Part shown: positions 16,875-26,533 of the stretch, piece by piece | How positions within the stretch are numbered: position 1 is the first letter of the stretch | How the letters are laid out: each line of letters opens with the position of its first letter | NCBI GenBank assembly: GCA_964506075.1 | Contig: CAZDKO010000004.1 | Span: 1 to 64,000 of the forward strand | Length of the DNA: 64,000 nt | Direction: 5' to 3' | Source of the DNA: CAZDKO01 sp964506075 [NCBI: uncultured bacterium] | Lineage (GTDB): Bacteria; CAZDME01; JAYEMH01 | Program-made: the position numbers and the translations under genes | The notes under the pieces: model-generated | The model's database searches: none | What the model saw: only the letters and a program-made list of their open reading frames with translations | Told to the model about the DNA's origin: nothing

Positions 16875-16963
16875 TTGGTTAACTGGTGAGCGGTTAATTG
16901 GTGAGTAGTAAATACTAACGACTAGATACTATTTAACCAATTAACCAGTTAACCAATCACCAA
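16875..16963. repeat. Palindromic spacer (GGTTAACTGGT type)
   Basis: The left arm at 16875-16910 (TTGGTTAACTGG, GGTTAATTGG, TAGTA) is near-complementary to the right arm at 16927-16963 (TACTATTTAACCAATTAACC, AGTTAACCAA). A 16-base loop holds CTAACGACTA. It fills the gap between the AsnB-like gene and the second flippase-like gene. Confidence 0.75.
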
Positions 16964-16967
16964 TCGT

Positions 16968-17903
16968 CTATCTTCTTAACACATAAACCACTGCGCCGAT
17001 TACGGCCGTCAAAATGACAAAACCAAACGACAACCAAGCTAAAGCTAAAGCTGAGGCATTAAGCACTCCGTAGGCACTAAAAAAGAAAACGTAGGCACTT
17101 TCTCTAACGCCGATTCCACTGATAGTTATCGGCAACATCAAAAGCAAAGAAATCACCGGAATAATCAGAAAATAATAAATGAAAGGAACAGGTATACCTA
17201 AAGAAAAACCGATTAAAAAATAGTGTAATACTACTACTAACTGCAATAAAAAAGCCGCCATCAGCACCCAGCCGATATATTTGGCTTTATGGCGGTAAAT
17301 ATGCAAAGCTTCATACATCTCCTTAACCCATCTTCGGAAAAATTTAAGCCCGGGAAAATTAAAAATCCGGCTTAGAAATTTAGCTACCGGAGCCCACAAA
17401 ATAATCAGAAGAAAAAGCGCCATTAAAACAAAAAATAAAGCACAAACCCAGATTAAAAAAGACGTTTCCTTAATTTCCAACCCGGAAAATAATAAAATTG
17501 AAGCGGCAATCACCATCAGGGCAAAAAGACCGGATAAACGCTCTACGAATATGACCATTACCGGTTTAACCGCCGTCTTACCCCAACGGATGGTATCATA
17601 AGCACGAATCATATCCCCGCCGATACCGGTCGGCAAAAAGGTGCTGAAAAAAGTACCGACAAAATAAGACCCTAAAAGCCTTTTATAGGGTAATTTTATA
17701 CCCTGGGCGTCAAGAAGGAGTTTCCATCTCAAAGTACTGATAGGATAATCCATCAGGTGCACCAGATAAGCTATACCCAGCCATAAAAGGTTAACTGATT
17801 TTAAACTCCCCCAGACCTGCCTGATATCTACTTTATTAACTATGTAGATTACCAGCAGGACACTGAATATAACTTTAACGGTGGTAAAAATAATTCTTTT
17901 CAT
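16968..17903 (-). CDS. LPG-synthase-TM/UPF0104 flippase-like membrane protein (copy 2)
   Basis: The 311-residue product is a paralogue of the protein at 8908-9885. It shares the motifs LPTGIGGDMIRAYDTIRWG (about 90-108) and ITISGIGVRESAY (about 257-269) and has about eight transmembrane helices. Its ATG overlaps the stop of the 874-residue GT-C-like gene by four bases. The family is thought to flip or bind lipid-linked substrates in the inner membrane; proof exists only for MprF-type fusions. The two copies, each next to a different GT-C-containing block, may serve two lipid-linked glycans. The gene ends within a few bases of a palindromic spacer. Confidence 0.83.
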   Translation of the reverse strand: MKRIIFTTVKVIFSVLLVIYIVNKVDIRQVWGSLKSVNLLWLGIAYLVHLMDYPISTLRWKLLLDAQGIKLPYKRLLGSYFVGTFFSTFLPTGIGGDMIRAYDTIRWGKTAVKPVMVIFVERLSGLFALMVIAASILLFSGLEIKETSFLIWVCALFFVLMALFLLIILWAPVAKFLSRIFNFPGLKFFRRWVKEMYEALHIYRHKAKYIGWVLMAAFLLQLVVVLHYFLIGFSLGIPVPFIYYFLIIPVISLLLMLPITISGIGVRESAYVFFFSAYGVLNASALALAWLSFGFVILTAVIGAVVYVLRR

Positions 17904-20524
17904 TTTATAGTTTCCTTTTCTATTTCAATCAAATCCGCCCATATTTTATTTTCACCTTCGTATATAAGGCGAAATTCCAGTATCTTATCTCTCTCAAGAT
18001 TAAAAGGAAAAGAAAAATTCTGGTAAGTCCCGGCTTTTTTAAAATCTGTACCGCTGATTACCTTTTGCCCCGCTTTTTTTCTTCCCAAATCCGTAGCCAC
18101 TTCTAACTGTGCCAGAGACGATTTACTCAAATGATCTGTTTTTAAACGAAATGAAATCCTATAGGCACCTTTGCTATATCGTCTATAAGGCCCGAAAAGA
18201 ACCTCTTTCTCCGGGGTAAAACCACGGGAAAATAAAATGGCTTTGCCGTCCGACGCCTCTTTATCGTCAACAACCACTCCGCGATAATAAAGTTTTTCCG
18301 CCTCATAAGTGAACAGAGGATCGCTTTCTTCCGCCGGCAAAATATAAATACATTCTACCCAGATATTGGATTGACTTAAATAATTCAAGTGAAATTCCAG
18401 AAAAAGCGGGGCTTTCTCGTCAAAGTAAATAATAAAGTCCTGATAAACTCCAGGTTTTTCAAAGGCAGTTCCTTTTATTTCTTTGATTTCAGAAACTCCG
18501 TGACTATTATCTCCTCCTTTTATATCCAGAACGGCAACCGGCTTATCTATGGTATTATCGTCCGTTTTCAAACGGAAAATAGCCTTATAATGTCCCCGGG
18601 GAAAAACCTGCTGCCGCCCGAAAATAAGGTATCCGGGACGGTCAGTTTTTCTGGAAGCAAAAAGAGCCTCGCCTCCTTCAGCTTCCGGGTCAGGAACCAA
18701 CCTCCCCACACGGTGCTTCAACTGATGAGCCCATTTGACCACCCCTATTTCCCAGATTTTTTGAACCTCTTTTTCTTTTAAGAGCGGTTTATTTCTCACT
18801 TCAAAAAGCCATAGAAAATTATCGTGGGCAATAAAGTCAAGATAGGATGAATCCATCAGCCTGTTAACCGAATAGCTGGAAGGATAATGGCTTACCTTTT
18901 GCGGAAAAGCATTTTCATGAAAAATAATATATTTAACCTGTAGTCTCTGTAAAAGTTCATATTCACTTTCGGTTAAATCACCCAGATTTAAACTAATCAG
19001 GGGATAAAATATCTTATCCACGTATTCCTGAGGCACTAAAGGATAATAGCCGTTAATGATTTTCACCCGGGTGATAGTCACGTAGTATAAATAGATGGAA
19101 GACCAGGCTGTATCTCCGGGCCAGAGCGGAAGTTCTAAAAGTTTTTTGTCTCCGGCATTTTCCCTGACTATTTTATAAATCCCGTTATCCTTATCAAAAA
19201 GACTGATGCCGATTTTAGAGTCGGCATTGTAATCAAAAAATACCGCTCCGGAAAAAAATATACCGGTCAAGATTAAAACTGCTCTTCGTAAACCGGTTTT
19301 ACTTATCCGGTCAAATAAACCGACAATCCCTCTAATCCCGTAGCCGCTTAATATAGCCAGACACATAAAATTGATAACGATTATCCTGCCGGGAACACGC
19401 GGATAATTAAAATAAGGAATGTATTTGTAGCAAAAATTATAAACGGGAAAGACGTCACTTAAATTCGTCCCTAAAGCCAGAATTAAACTTATAATCAATC
19501 CTGCGCTAAAAAAAAGCAGGTTGATTTTTTCTTCGTATACCTTAATTCCTTTTCCGGACCTGAAAAGATTAAAAATCAAACCCAGAAAAGCTAAACTCAA
19601 CGCTACGCCGCCTGCATAGATATTTTTCTCTGAATCCGTATTCCCCCGGCAGAATAAATCTTTTATCTGCGGTGAATAAATGCTCACTTCCGAAAGCCTT
19701 CTCCCCTTCTGGGCGATAGAAGAACTGATCTCAATATCCTTTAAGAACATCGCAAAAATAAAAACAATAAATAACGAGAGAAAAACAGGCAGATATGATT
19801 TGAACAGTTGCGTTTTAACATTTAAGTTTTCGGCCTTCCAGTTAGCCAGACTGGTAACCGTCCTTATGGGTAGCCATATTAAGGTAAAAAGAGTAAGGTA
19901 ATAAAGCAGATGATACTCAATCAAAGCGCAGGTAAAAAGACAGAAAAAATAAATCAGGGCGAATTTCCATTTCCCGCTGGCAAAAAGTCTCTCTATGGAA
20001 AAGACAGCCAGAGGCGCTATTCCCCAGAGAAAACCATTGGTGTGTCCTCCTAAAAGCTGAGAAAGACTGAAAGGAGCCAGGGTATAAATTAAAGCGGCGA
20101 TAAAAGAAGGAAAATATCTTTGAAGATAAATCCGGGCTAATAAAAACATCGCTATACCCGAAAAGATTATGGATAAAATTAACACCAGGTTATAGGCAAA
20201 AGCCCCGCCTAAAAACGAAAATATAACAAAAGGGATTGAAAGAGGAAAGCGCCTGACGGTAAAGATTTTTATGCCGTCAACGCTGAATTCATACGGGTCA
20301 AAAAAGAAAGGATGTTCTCCCCGCAAAGCATCCCTGGCTAACCAGAAATGATAATAAAGTTGCAGGTGGTCTCCCTGCTGCATTGATTGGACTTCCCAGC
20401 CCTTCTCGGGGGTTCTGGTGTAAGGTATTCCCCGGTTAAAATAATAAATTAAAGGCCGGGTAATTATTAAACTCAAACAGAAGAAAATTAAAGCCGTTAA
20501 AATAATTTTATGTCTATTATTCAT
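17900..20524 (-). CDS. GT-C-like membrane protein with two C-terminal beta-sandwich modules
   Basis: The 874-residue product has about twelve transmembrane segments to residue 440. The first large loop holds an acidic GDHLQLYYHFW motif, as expected for polyprenyl-sugar-dependent GT-C enzymes. A periplasmic region to about 605 follows. Two related beta-sandwich modules come next, at about 610-735 (YLIFGRQQVFPRGHYKAIF) and 740-874 (VLFGPYRRYSKGAYRISFRL). The modules resemble carbohydrate-binding folds and match the core of the small protein at 42351-43031. The membrane half resembles the proteins at 40423 and 46158. It is coupled by ATGA overlaps at both ends. Enzymatic activity is inferred from the fold only. 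Confidence 0.7.
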   Translation of the reverse strand: MNNRHKIILTALIFFCLSLIITRPLIYYFNRGIPYTRTPEKGWEVQSMQQGDHLQLYYHFWLARDALRGEHPFFFDPYEFSVDGIKIFTVRRFPLSIPFVIFSFLGGAFAYNLVLILSIIFSGIAMFLLARIYLQRYFPSFIAALIYTLAPFSLSQLLGGHTNGFLWGIAPLAVFSIERLFASGKWKFALIYFFCLFTCALIEYHLLYYLTLFTLIWLPIRTVTSLANWKAENLNVKTQLFKSYLPVFLSLFIVFIFAMFLKDIEISSSIAQKGRRLSEVSIYSPQIKDLFCRGNTDSEKNIYAGGVALSLAFLGLIFNLFRSGKGIKVYEEKINLLFFSAGLIISLILALGTNLSDVFPVYNFCYKYIPYFNYPRVPGRIIVINFMCLAILSGYGIRGIVGLFDRISKTGLRRAVLILTGIFFSGAVFFDYNADSKIGISLFDKDNGIYKIVRENAGDKKLLELPLWPGDTAWSSIYLYYVTITRVKIINGYYPLVPQEYVDKIFYPLISLNLGDLTESEYELLQRLQVKYIIFHENAFPQKVSHYPSSYSVNRLMDSSYLDFIAHDNFLWLFEVRNKPLLKEKEVQKIWEIGVVKWAHQLKHRVGRLVPDPEAEGGEALFASRKTDRPGYLIFGRQQVFPRGHYKAIFRLKTDDNTIDKPVAVLDIKGGDNSHGVSEIKEIKGTAFEKPGVYQDFIIYFDEKAPLFLEFHLNYLSQSNIWVECIYILPAEESDPLFTYEAEKLYYRGVVVDDKEASDGKAILFSRGFTPEKEVLFGPYRRYSKGAYRISFRLKTDHLSKSSLAQLEVATDLGRKKAGQKVISGTDFKKAGTYQNFSFPFNLERDKILEFRLIYEGENKIWADLIEIEKETIK

Positions 20525-22485
20525 TGAACCCTCTTGGTTGAGGCTTCTATTCCATATACCTCAAATTCATATATTGACCACCAAAAAATTTTATCCTCTC
20601 CGGTTTGCGTTATTTTTATAAATCTGGCCCGGTGAGGTTCAAAACAAATTTCTAATTTCGCTCTTTCTCCACCCCAGATGGGATGAAATTTTCCCCAGTG
20701 TAAGGGCCCGAAAATAATGTCTAAGGATTCAACCTCACGCCAGGTTTTCCCGTCCGGTGACGTGGAAAAAATATAGCCGTGAGGATAATCAGTCACTGAA
20801 TCATCAAGGTCTAACATTACCCGGCAAATCTCCTCTTCCCTGCCCAGGTCCATCTCAAAATACATTCCCGGTGACTGATGAATTCTGGTCGTCCATCGGG
20901 TTTCTAAATTACTATCCAGGGTATACTTAACTTCAGTCTGGTTAAAATTAGACTTTACAGAAGCGGTAGATAAATCCAATGTTTTTTCCGTTCTTTCTAA
21001 AGGCTTGAACCCGTAAAATAAAGTTGCGCCGTGAGCTGCCTCCATTTTATAGGATTCGGTACCGATACTCTCAAGCATCTGAATGAAATCTTCAGGAATT
21101 CCGGTAAAAAAAATAGCTGCATCTTTACTCCGGTTGGCGGCTTCAAGATATTCCGGATAACGACCGGGATAGAATTGGGTAAAGATTATCCTTTCCCGGG
21201 CATCGAAAGTGTACTGGTAAGCCATCCAGTAATCATCCATATAAACGTATTTAATTCCCTTGTTTTCCAGAAATCCAAAAAATTCTTTTTTGTTCTTCTG
21301 GTCCCGTAAAAAAGCTTCTCTTTTTTCTTTATTTAAAAGGTCAATGGAAATAATATTCTGCTGGACGTTGGCTGTAAAAACAATACCTAAAACCAGAAAG
21401 GATAATTTTTTGTATTTATTCCCCAGACCGGCGATAAAATAAGCCAGATAAACCGGCAAGCATAAATATAAAACCAGCAGGTATCTACAGGTATTAGTTA
21501 AAGCATAGCCGCTTAAGATATAAATCAATATAAACACCAGAAAAAAAACAATAAACATTTCCATTCCGTTACTTTCTCTTAAAGACAGTCTCATTAAATT
21601 TAATAGTCCTTTTAAACGGTCTTTGAAAACATAGAGGAAAGCAGCCAGGTAAAGAACCAGAAGCATCTGGGAGAGAAAAGGAAGATAGACTGTCCGCGGT
21701 TCTGATTTTACCACCCCCATAATTACCGGTAACCCAATGATAAAAAGTTTTTCCAGCGCTAAACCGATATCGGTAAATTTATTTTCTCCCAGGGTTTTAA
21801 AGGGGAGGAAATCGTTCTTAAAGCAGTATAACCAGAAAGGACTGCTCCCGACAAAAAAACCAAAAAGGAAATTTAAAAACCGGCGGGTAAAAAATATAAG
21901 CTTCTGGCGAAGAAAAAGGAAAAAAAGACTGGTTAAAATAAAATAAATACTTTGATAATTCGTCCACCAGGCAAGACCGCAGACTAAACCGAGCAGAAAA
22001 AAACGCCGCCCTGAATTTTTCTTCTTTGCTTCATAGACTATCCGGTAAGTAAGATAGAAGACGACTGCTCCTAAAACTAAATTCTCAACGTAATTAGCCC
22101 GGGCTAAAACGGTATTAACTGCGAGATACACCGGCGGGACAGCGGTAAATAGAAGGGTTAGAATTCCGACTTTTTCTCCAAAAATTCTTCTGGCCAGTAT
22201 ATACATCAAAATCATAAAAAGAATGGATTCCAGAACCGGAACAATGTTTAAAGTATAACGAGAAACCCCGAAGATAGCAAAAAACACACTTACCAGATAT
22301 GCCTCAATCGCCCCGCAATAATCCTGGTCCCAGAAAAAAGTCGGAAATTCACCTTTTAAAATATGCATCGCCATCAGTCCGGTAACGGCCATATCCGAGT
22401 CCATAACCGGCAGGGCCCAGTGAAGAAGACGCAGAATAACACCCAGGGTGATAATTATGAACACTAATTTTCTGTTTTTTAACAT
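20521..22485 (-). CDS. GT39-like membrane protein with C-terminal F5/8-type C (discoidin) domain
   Basis: The 654-residue product has a multi-pass membrane half (1 to about 400) with a DSDMAVTGLMAMHILKGEF loop near the N-terminus; the acidic pair is the likely catalytic site. A periplasmic linker leads to a discoidin-like domain at about 505-645 (LETRWTTRIHQSPGMYFEMD, GYIFSTSPDGKTWREVE, ARFIKITQTGE), a fold that binds sugars or lipids. The 985-residue protein at 28536-31493 has the same design. Sugar transfer from a polyprenyl carrier to a surface glycan, with the discoidin domain holding the acceptor, is a plausible inference. It is coupled to the downstream gene by an ATGA overlap. Confidence 0.78.
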   Translation of the reverse strand: MLKNRKLVFIIITLGVILRLLHWALPVMDSDMAVTGLMAMHILKGEFPTFFWDQDYCGAIEAYLVSVFFAIFGVSRYTLNIVPVLESILFMILMYILARRIFGEKVGILTLLFTAVPPVYLAVNTVLARANYVENLVLGAVVFYLTYRIVYEAKKKNSGRRFFLLGLVCGLAWWTNYQSIYFILTSLFFLFLRQKLIFFTRRFLNFLFGFFVGSSPFWLYCFKNDFLPFKTLGENKFTDIGLALEKLFIIGLPVIMGVVKSEPRTVYLPFLSQMLLVLYLAAFLYVFKDRLKGLLNLMRLSLRESNGMEMFIVFFLVFILIYILSGYALTNTCRYLLVLYLCLPVYLAYFIAGLGNKYKKLSFLVLGIVFTANVQQNIISIDLLNKEKREAFLRDQKNKKEFFGFLENKGIKYVYMDDYWMAYQYTFDARERIIFTQFYPGRYPEYLEAANRSKDAAIFFTGIPEDFIQMLESIGTESYKMEAAHGATLFYGFKPLERTEKTLDLSTASVKSNFNQTEVKYTLDSNLETRWTTRIHQSPGMYFEMDLGREEEICRVMLDLDDSVTDYPHGYIFSTSPDGKTWREVESLDIIFGPLHWGKFHPIWGGERAKLEICFEPHRARFIKITQTGEDKIFWWSIYEFEVYGIEASTKRVQ

Positions 22486-22501
22486 TGTCCCTAAATAGTT
22501 A

Positions 22502-22613
22502 ACCGGTTATCCGGTTTGCCGGTTGGCCAGTTTGGTTAATTGGTTAAATGGTGACTAGTTAATTAACAAAACAGTTATTGTAGTCACCAATTAACCATTT
22601 ACCGTTTAACCAG
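22502..22613. repeat. Palindromic spacer (GGTTAATTGG plus CCGGTT words)
   Basis: The left arm at 22532-22557 (TTGGTTAATTGG, AAATGGTGACTA) pairs with the right arm at 22581-22612 (TAGTCACCAATTAACC, ATTTACC, GTTTAACC). CCGGTTATCCGGTTTGCCGG words precede it at 22502-22530 and recur near 38020. Confidence 0.75.
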
Positions 22614-22615
22614 AT

Positions 22616-23323
22616 TCATTTTCCCGCTCTAATCTTTAACACGGTCATTATGTAGCATAACAAATGTTTTAAAAAATTCGTCTTACTTCTTCCTGAATGA
22701 CGCTCCTGATAAATCACCGGAACTTCAATTATGGAAAGTCTTTTTTTAGCGGCTTCATAAAGAAAGCGAATAAAGTAATCCCCGTAACCGGTAAAGATTT
22801 TATCACGATTTAAACTATTAATTACTCTCCTTGAAGTAGCGAAGAATCCACATAAATTATCATTGGTTTTAATCTGCAAAATAAGTTTTACAAAAGCATT
22901 AAAAATATAACTTCCCCAGTATCTGAATTGAGACCCTTTCATCCCCCCGCCGGCTACGAATCGTGAACCTACGGCGATATCAAATTTAGTAAGCTGATAA
23001 ATCAACATGGGAATCACCTGCGGGTCATGATTAAAGTCAGTATCCATAAAAACTAAAATCTCTCCATCGGCTTTTTCTATCCCGAACTTGATGGCTGTAG
23101 CTAATCCTCTTTCATTTTTTCTGATATAAATTTTTACGGATGAATTATTTTTAAAAGATTCCTCAACAATTCCGGCGGTCCTATCTGAACTATTATCATC
23201 AACCAGAACTATCTCTGTTTCTAAACCCGCTTTTTCGGTTACTTTAAATATTTCTTTAATCAGCTCAACAATATGCCCGGCTTCATTATAAGTCGGCAAA
23301 ATAACGGAAATACGTTGCCTCAA
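22616..23323 (-). CDS. Glycosyltransferase family 2 (DPM1-like)
   Basis: The 235-residue product is a single GT-A domain without membrane helices: ISVILPTYNEAGHI at 5-18, DDNSSD at 42-47, and the DTDFNHDP metal site at 94-101. This is the length and layout of dolichol-phosphate-mannose synthase-type enzymes that make polyprenyl-phosphate sugars, or of polymer-side GT2s. The start is a TTG at 23323 preceded by GGGGAGAAG. It follows the perosamine-synthase-like gene by 15 bases and is probably co-transcribed with it. The sugar is unknown. Confidence 0.87.
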   Translation of the reverse strand: MRQRISVILPTYNEAGHIVELIKEIFKVTEKAGLETEIVLVDDNSSDRTAGIVEESFKNNSSVKIYIRKNERGLATAIKFGIEKADGEILVFMDTDFNHDPQVIPMLIYQLTKFDIAVGSRFVAGGGMKGSQFRYWGSYIFNAFVKLILQIKTNDNLCGFFATSRRVINSLNRDKIFTGYGDYFIRFLYEAAKKRLSIIEVPVIYQERHSGRSKTNFLKHLLCYIMTVLKIRAGK

Positions 23324-23338
23324 AATTCTTCTCCCCTT

Positions 23339-24454
23339 TTAGCTATTTTTGCTTTTGATCCCTTTTATTATTCCACAGATATATCTAATTTCTTTTTCAT
23401 TTAAAACCGGTGAAGAAGGTAGATTTATCCCCCTTCTTGATAATTTATCCGCGACCGGATATTTTCCCGGACAATTTTTATAAGGCGGAAGCTTATGCAA
23501 AGGATAAAAAAACGGACGAGTATCAATCCCTCTTTTTTTAAGCTCTACCATTAAATCATCCCGGGAACAGCCGAAATCAAGATTAACCAGCACAGAATAC
23601 ATCCAGTAAACATTTCTTGCCCAGGAAGCCTCGGGAGGCAAAGTCAATCCCATATCTCCCTTTAAATACTTACTGTAGAAATCAGCTATTCGTCTTTTAA
23701 GGAAAATCGTCCTTTCAATATTTTCAAGCTGAGCCAGCCCGATGGCCGCCTGAATGTTAGTCATCCGGAAATTGTAACCGACTGCCGTATGCCAGTACCG
23801 GCGTTTCCGGGACATTCCGTGGTCTCTTAAAAATCTGGCTTTTTGAGCTAACCGGGAGTTGGAAGTCACCAGCATTCCTCCTTCTCCGGTAGTAATAATT
23901 TTATTGCCGTAAAAACTAAAACACCCTATATCAGACAGACTTCCTACTTTTTTCTTTTGGTATAAAGCCCCATGCGCCTCGGCCGCGTCTTCAATCAAAA
24001 AGAGTTTATATTGCCGGCATAATTTAATTATGGGGTCCATATCAGCCGGATGGCCGTAAAGATGAACAGCCATAATCGCTTTAGTCTTATGATTTATTTT
24101 TTCCTTAATTTTATCCGGGCTGAGAGTCCAACTTTTTTCGTCTACATCCACGAAAACCGGTTTAGCTCCGGTATAGGTCACCGCATTGGCCGAAGCGACA
24201 AAAGTTAAATCCGGGACAATTACCTCGTCCCCGGAGCCGATTCCTAAAACCAAAAGGGCCAATTGAAGAGCCGTAGTGCCGTTAGAAGTCGCCACGCCAT
24301 ATTTGGCTTGGCAAAACTTACTGAATTCATCTTCAAATTTATTAATATATTTCCCTAAGGAAGAAATCCAGTTAGTATTCAAGCAATCCAAAACATATCC
24401 TTTTTCTTTACCCGATAACACCGGTTCATATACTGGAATAAACTGCTTTTTCAT
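23339..24454 (-). CDS. DegT/DnrJ/EryC1/StrS aminotransferase, perosamine-synthase-like
   Basis: The 371-residue product is a fold-type I PLP enzyme. It has SNGTTALQLAL at 57-67, the IEDAAEAHG segment at 154-162, and the PLP lysine K185 in SFYGNKIITTGEGGM. HLYGHPADMDPI and the SSLGKYI start resemble GDP-perosamine synthases, which aminate GDP-4-keto-6-deoxymannose with glutamate as amino donor. This fits with the GDP-fucose-synthase-like gene at the right edge, which uses the same keto sugar. The assignment to perosamine is by memory of family sequences; another 4-keto sugar is possible. It is the first gene of a short unit that continues with the GT2. Confidence 0.85.
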   Translation of the reverse strand: MKKQFIPVYEPVLSGKEKGYVLDCLNTNWISSLGKYINKFEDEFSKFCQAKYGVATSNGTTALQLALLVLGIGSGDEVIVPDLTFVASANAVTYTGAKPVFVDVDEKSWTLSPDKIKEKINHKTKAIMAVHLYGHPADMDPIIKLCRQYKLFLIEDAAEAHGALYQKKKVGSLSDIGCFSFYGNKIITTGEGGMLVTSNSRLAQKARFLRDHGMSRKRRYWHTAVGYNFRMTNIQAAIGLAQLENIERTIFLKRRIADFYSKYLKGDMGLTLPPEASWARNVYWMYSVLVNLDFGCSRDDLMVELKKRGIDTRPFFYPLHKLPPYKNCPGKYPVADKLSRRGINLPSSPVLNEKEIRYICGIIKGIKSKNS

Positions 24455-24470
24455 CTTTCATCTCCTCAAT

Positions 24471-24708
24471 TAAAGTATTAAGGATTATGACGCTCACTTC
24501 GTTCGCTTTAAGAATTAAGAAAATAAAAGTATCAGAGAATCATCACTCACCCTTTACTAAAATCAGGGTTCGTTAGGGTCAAAGTACCTGGACACTTTGA
24601 TACTATGACACTCTGACACTTTTATCATTAGTCATTTAAGAATTAGACATTTATTTTACTTACTTCTTAATCCTTACTACTTAATCCTTAATTCTTACTT
24701 CTTAATTT
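24471..24708. repeat. Long nested palindromic spacer (TTAATCCTTA and GTGTCAGAGTGTC types)
   Basis: Right-side words TTCTTAATCCTTACTACTTA and TTAATTCTTACTTC (24662-24704) pair with left-side TAAAGTATTAAGGATTA and TTTAAGAATTAAG (24471-24520). Inside them, AAAAGTATCAGAGAATC (24525-24541) pairs imperfectly with GACACTCTGACACTTTTAT (24609-24627). The stop codon of the upstream gene (24695-24697) lies inside the outer arm. The gap holds no gene. Confidence 0.65.
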
Positions 24709-26533
24709 CCCCCTCAACCGGTATTACGTCAAAAAACTCCACACACGGTCTTTCCGGCATTAAATTTTTATTCCCTATCCGCCCGATAACCGTAATCAAG
24801 GCCCCTTCCTTTAAATCCTTTGTTTTCTGCGGTTTAGCTGTGCCCGCCCTTTCACAAAAAACATCTTCCTCTCCAAAATAATGCGGCTGAGGGTTCAGTA
24901 ATAACCTGAATTTATAAATCTCACCCATACCTGTTTTTACAGGATAACTTATTTCACCGAACCAGACTATAATTTTACCCTCGGTTTCCTTAATGTAGCC
25001 GTTATTCCTGGCCTGGTCTTCAACAATATCCCTATACTCTATCGGTTTATCCTGAGCGAGCCATTTTTCATAAAGATTGTTTCTCTTTAGAGAATCTATA
25101 ATTACCGGTTCAGGAATTTTAGTTTTATAAGAAGGCTGATAAGCAAAATAGGCCCAGCTTAACCGGCTGATAAATACAAGCACTACAATAAAACATATCA
25201 CCCCGAATATTTTTTTAATTTTTTTAAACCCGGGAAAGAAAGATGATTCTGAATCAGCATCAAACTTATCCCCCGGGGCCAGAATTTCTTTTAAATTACG
25301 CCAGTCAAACCGGTTGATATTAAATAAAAGATAAACAAAATAGCCGGCAAAAATAACCAGAAACTGTTCTAAGGGCAGCCGGTAACGGGGCAGTCCTCCG
25401 TAAACCGAAGAAGCTAAAGAATAAAAAATAAAAATCAGGATAAAAATAAAAAACCTTCTCCGAAGAAAACCGGCCCTGAGAATTCCTAAAAATCCAAACC
25501 AGAAAACACAAAAAGAAGAAAGCAAAGCTAAATTAACGAAATTGAATTTATTTTCCCCTTGAGGTAATTGAACCGCCCAGAGATCGTCAAAGCGTTTATG
25601 CATATATCTCAGGTAAAGACGGGGATTGGACTTAATAAATGTCCACCCTTCCCTAATCAAACGACGGTCGCGCTCTATTTCGGTAAAAGAGGGATTTCTC
25701 CATAATTCATCCTGCCAGGCCTCACGGGCGTAAAAATCCCCTCCATATTTCGGATTGGCGCCGGTCCAGAACTGCCGGTAGCCGCCGCTGGAAATAATAA
25801 AGGCACCGTGAATAAAGTAATTTCTAATCAGCCAGGGAGAAATAGTTAACAAGCTTACTGAAAAAACCAGTATCCCTGATTTAAAAGCCCGGAAAATTCT
25901 TTCTTTAATCTTAAAAGGAAGCCACAGAAGACTGACGATGCTTAAAATTAAGCCGGCGGGCCTGGTTAAACCGGTTAAACCAATAAGTATACCGCAAATC
26001 ACCGCCTTTTTAAAACGCGGCTTTTCCCCTGTTTCAAGCAGTAATAAAACCGAAATCCCAAACAAAAAATTGAAAAGGGTTTCCCGCATCAATTGAAAAT
26101 TAAGAAGCATATACGGAATGTAAAAAGCCATAATCAAACCGGAAATAAATCCTATTTTTTGATTAAAGACTCTTTTACCAATTTTATATACCACCAGACA
26201 GTTTAAAATTCCTATTAAAGCCTGAACAATTTTTATTATTGAATAATTATGCCCGAAGAAAGAATAAAAAAACGTTAAGAACAAGGGATAAAACGGTTCA
26301 ATAAAAGATTGATATTTAAATCCATAAAGGAAATGTCCAAATCCTTTTCCCTGAAGTATATTTATCGCCAGGATATCATATTCCAGAGCATCACCGAAAG
26401 GAATCCCTCGGTGTTCAAAACCCGGATTAAATCCGGTCCGGTAATATAACCAGCGGTTTAAAAAAGCGATAACAAAAATCAAACCCACCTGGAAATATTC
26501 ATTATTCAATATTTTCACTGTTTCTTTTTTCAT
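24695..26533 (-). CDS. GT39-type membrane glycosyltransferase with extra C-terminal soluble domain
   Basis: The 612-residue product has about twelve transmembrane segments and an N-terminal loop IPFGDALEYDILAINIL with the acidic residues expected for PMT/ArnT-type enzymes. After the last helix (about 442-464) an unusual soluble tail of about 140 residues reads like a small beta-barrel (EGKIIVWFGEISYP, LITVIGRIGNKN) and could be an OB-like fold, which I cannot confirm. Its ATG overlaps the TGA of the upstream gene by one base. The last four codons lie within a palindromic spacer arm. It is the final gene of the exporter operon. The substrate is unknown. Confidence 0.75.
   Translation of the reverse strand: MKKETVKILNNEYFQVGLIFVIAFLNRWLYYRTGFNPGFEHRGIPFGDALEYDILAINILQGKGFGHFLYGFKYQSFIEPFYPLFLTFFYSFFGHNYSIIKIVQALIGILNCLVVYKIGKRVFNQKIGFISGLIMAFYIPYMLLNFQLMRETLFNFLFGISVLLLLETGEKPRFKKAVICGILIGLTGLTRPAGLILSIVSLLWLPFKIKERIFRAFKSGILVFSVSLLTISPWLIRNYFIHGAFIISSGGYRQFWTGANPKYGGDFYAREAWQDELWRNPSFTEIERDRRLIREGWTFIKSNPRLYLRYMHKRFDDLWAVQLPQGENKFNFVNLALLSSFCVFWFGFLGILRAGFLRRRFFIFILIFIFYSLASSVYGGLPRYRLPLEQFLVIFAGYFVYLLFNINRFDWRNLKEILAPGDKFDADSESSFFPGFKKIKKIFGVICFIVVLVFISRLSWAYFAYQPSYKTKIPEPVIIDSLKRNNLYEKWLAQDKPIEYRDIVEDQARNNGYIKETEGKIIVWFGEISYPVKTGMGEIYKFRLLLNPQPHYFGEEDVFCERAGTAKPQKTKDLKEGALITVIGRIGNKNLMPERPCVEFFDVIPVEGEIKK

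Noticed and set aside
16834-16890. TTGATA-17-TTTAAA as a promoter for the AsnB-like gene
   Set aside because: The -10 is weak and RNA would start almost on the ribosome site; it lies in a repeat rich in such words.
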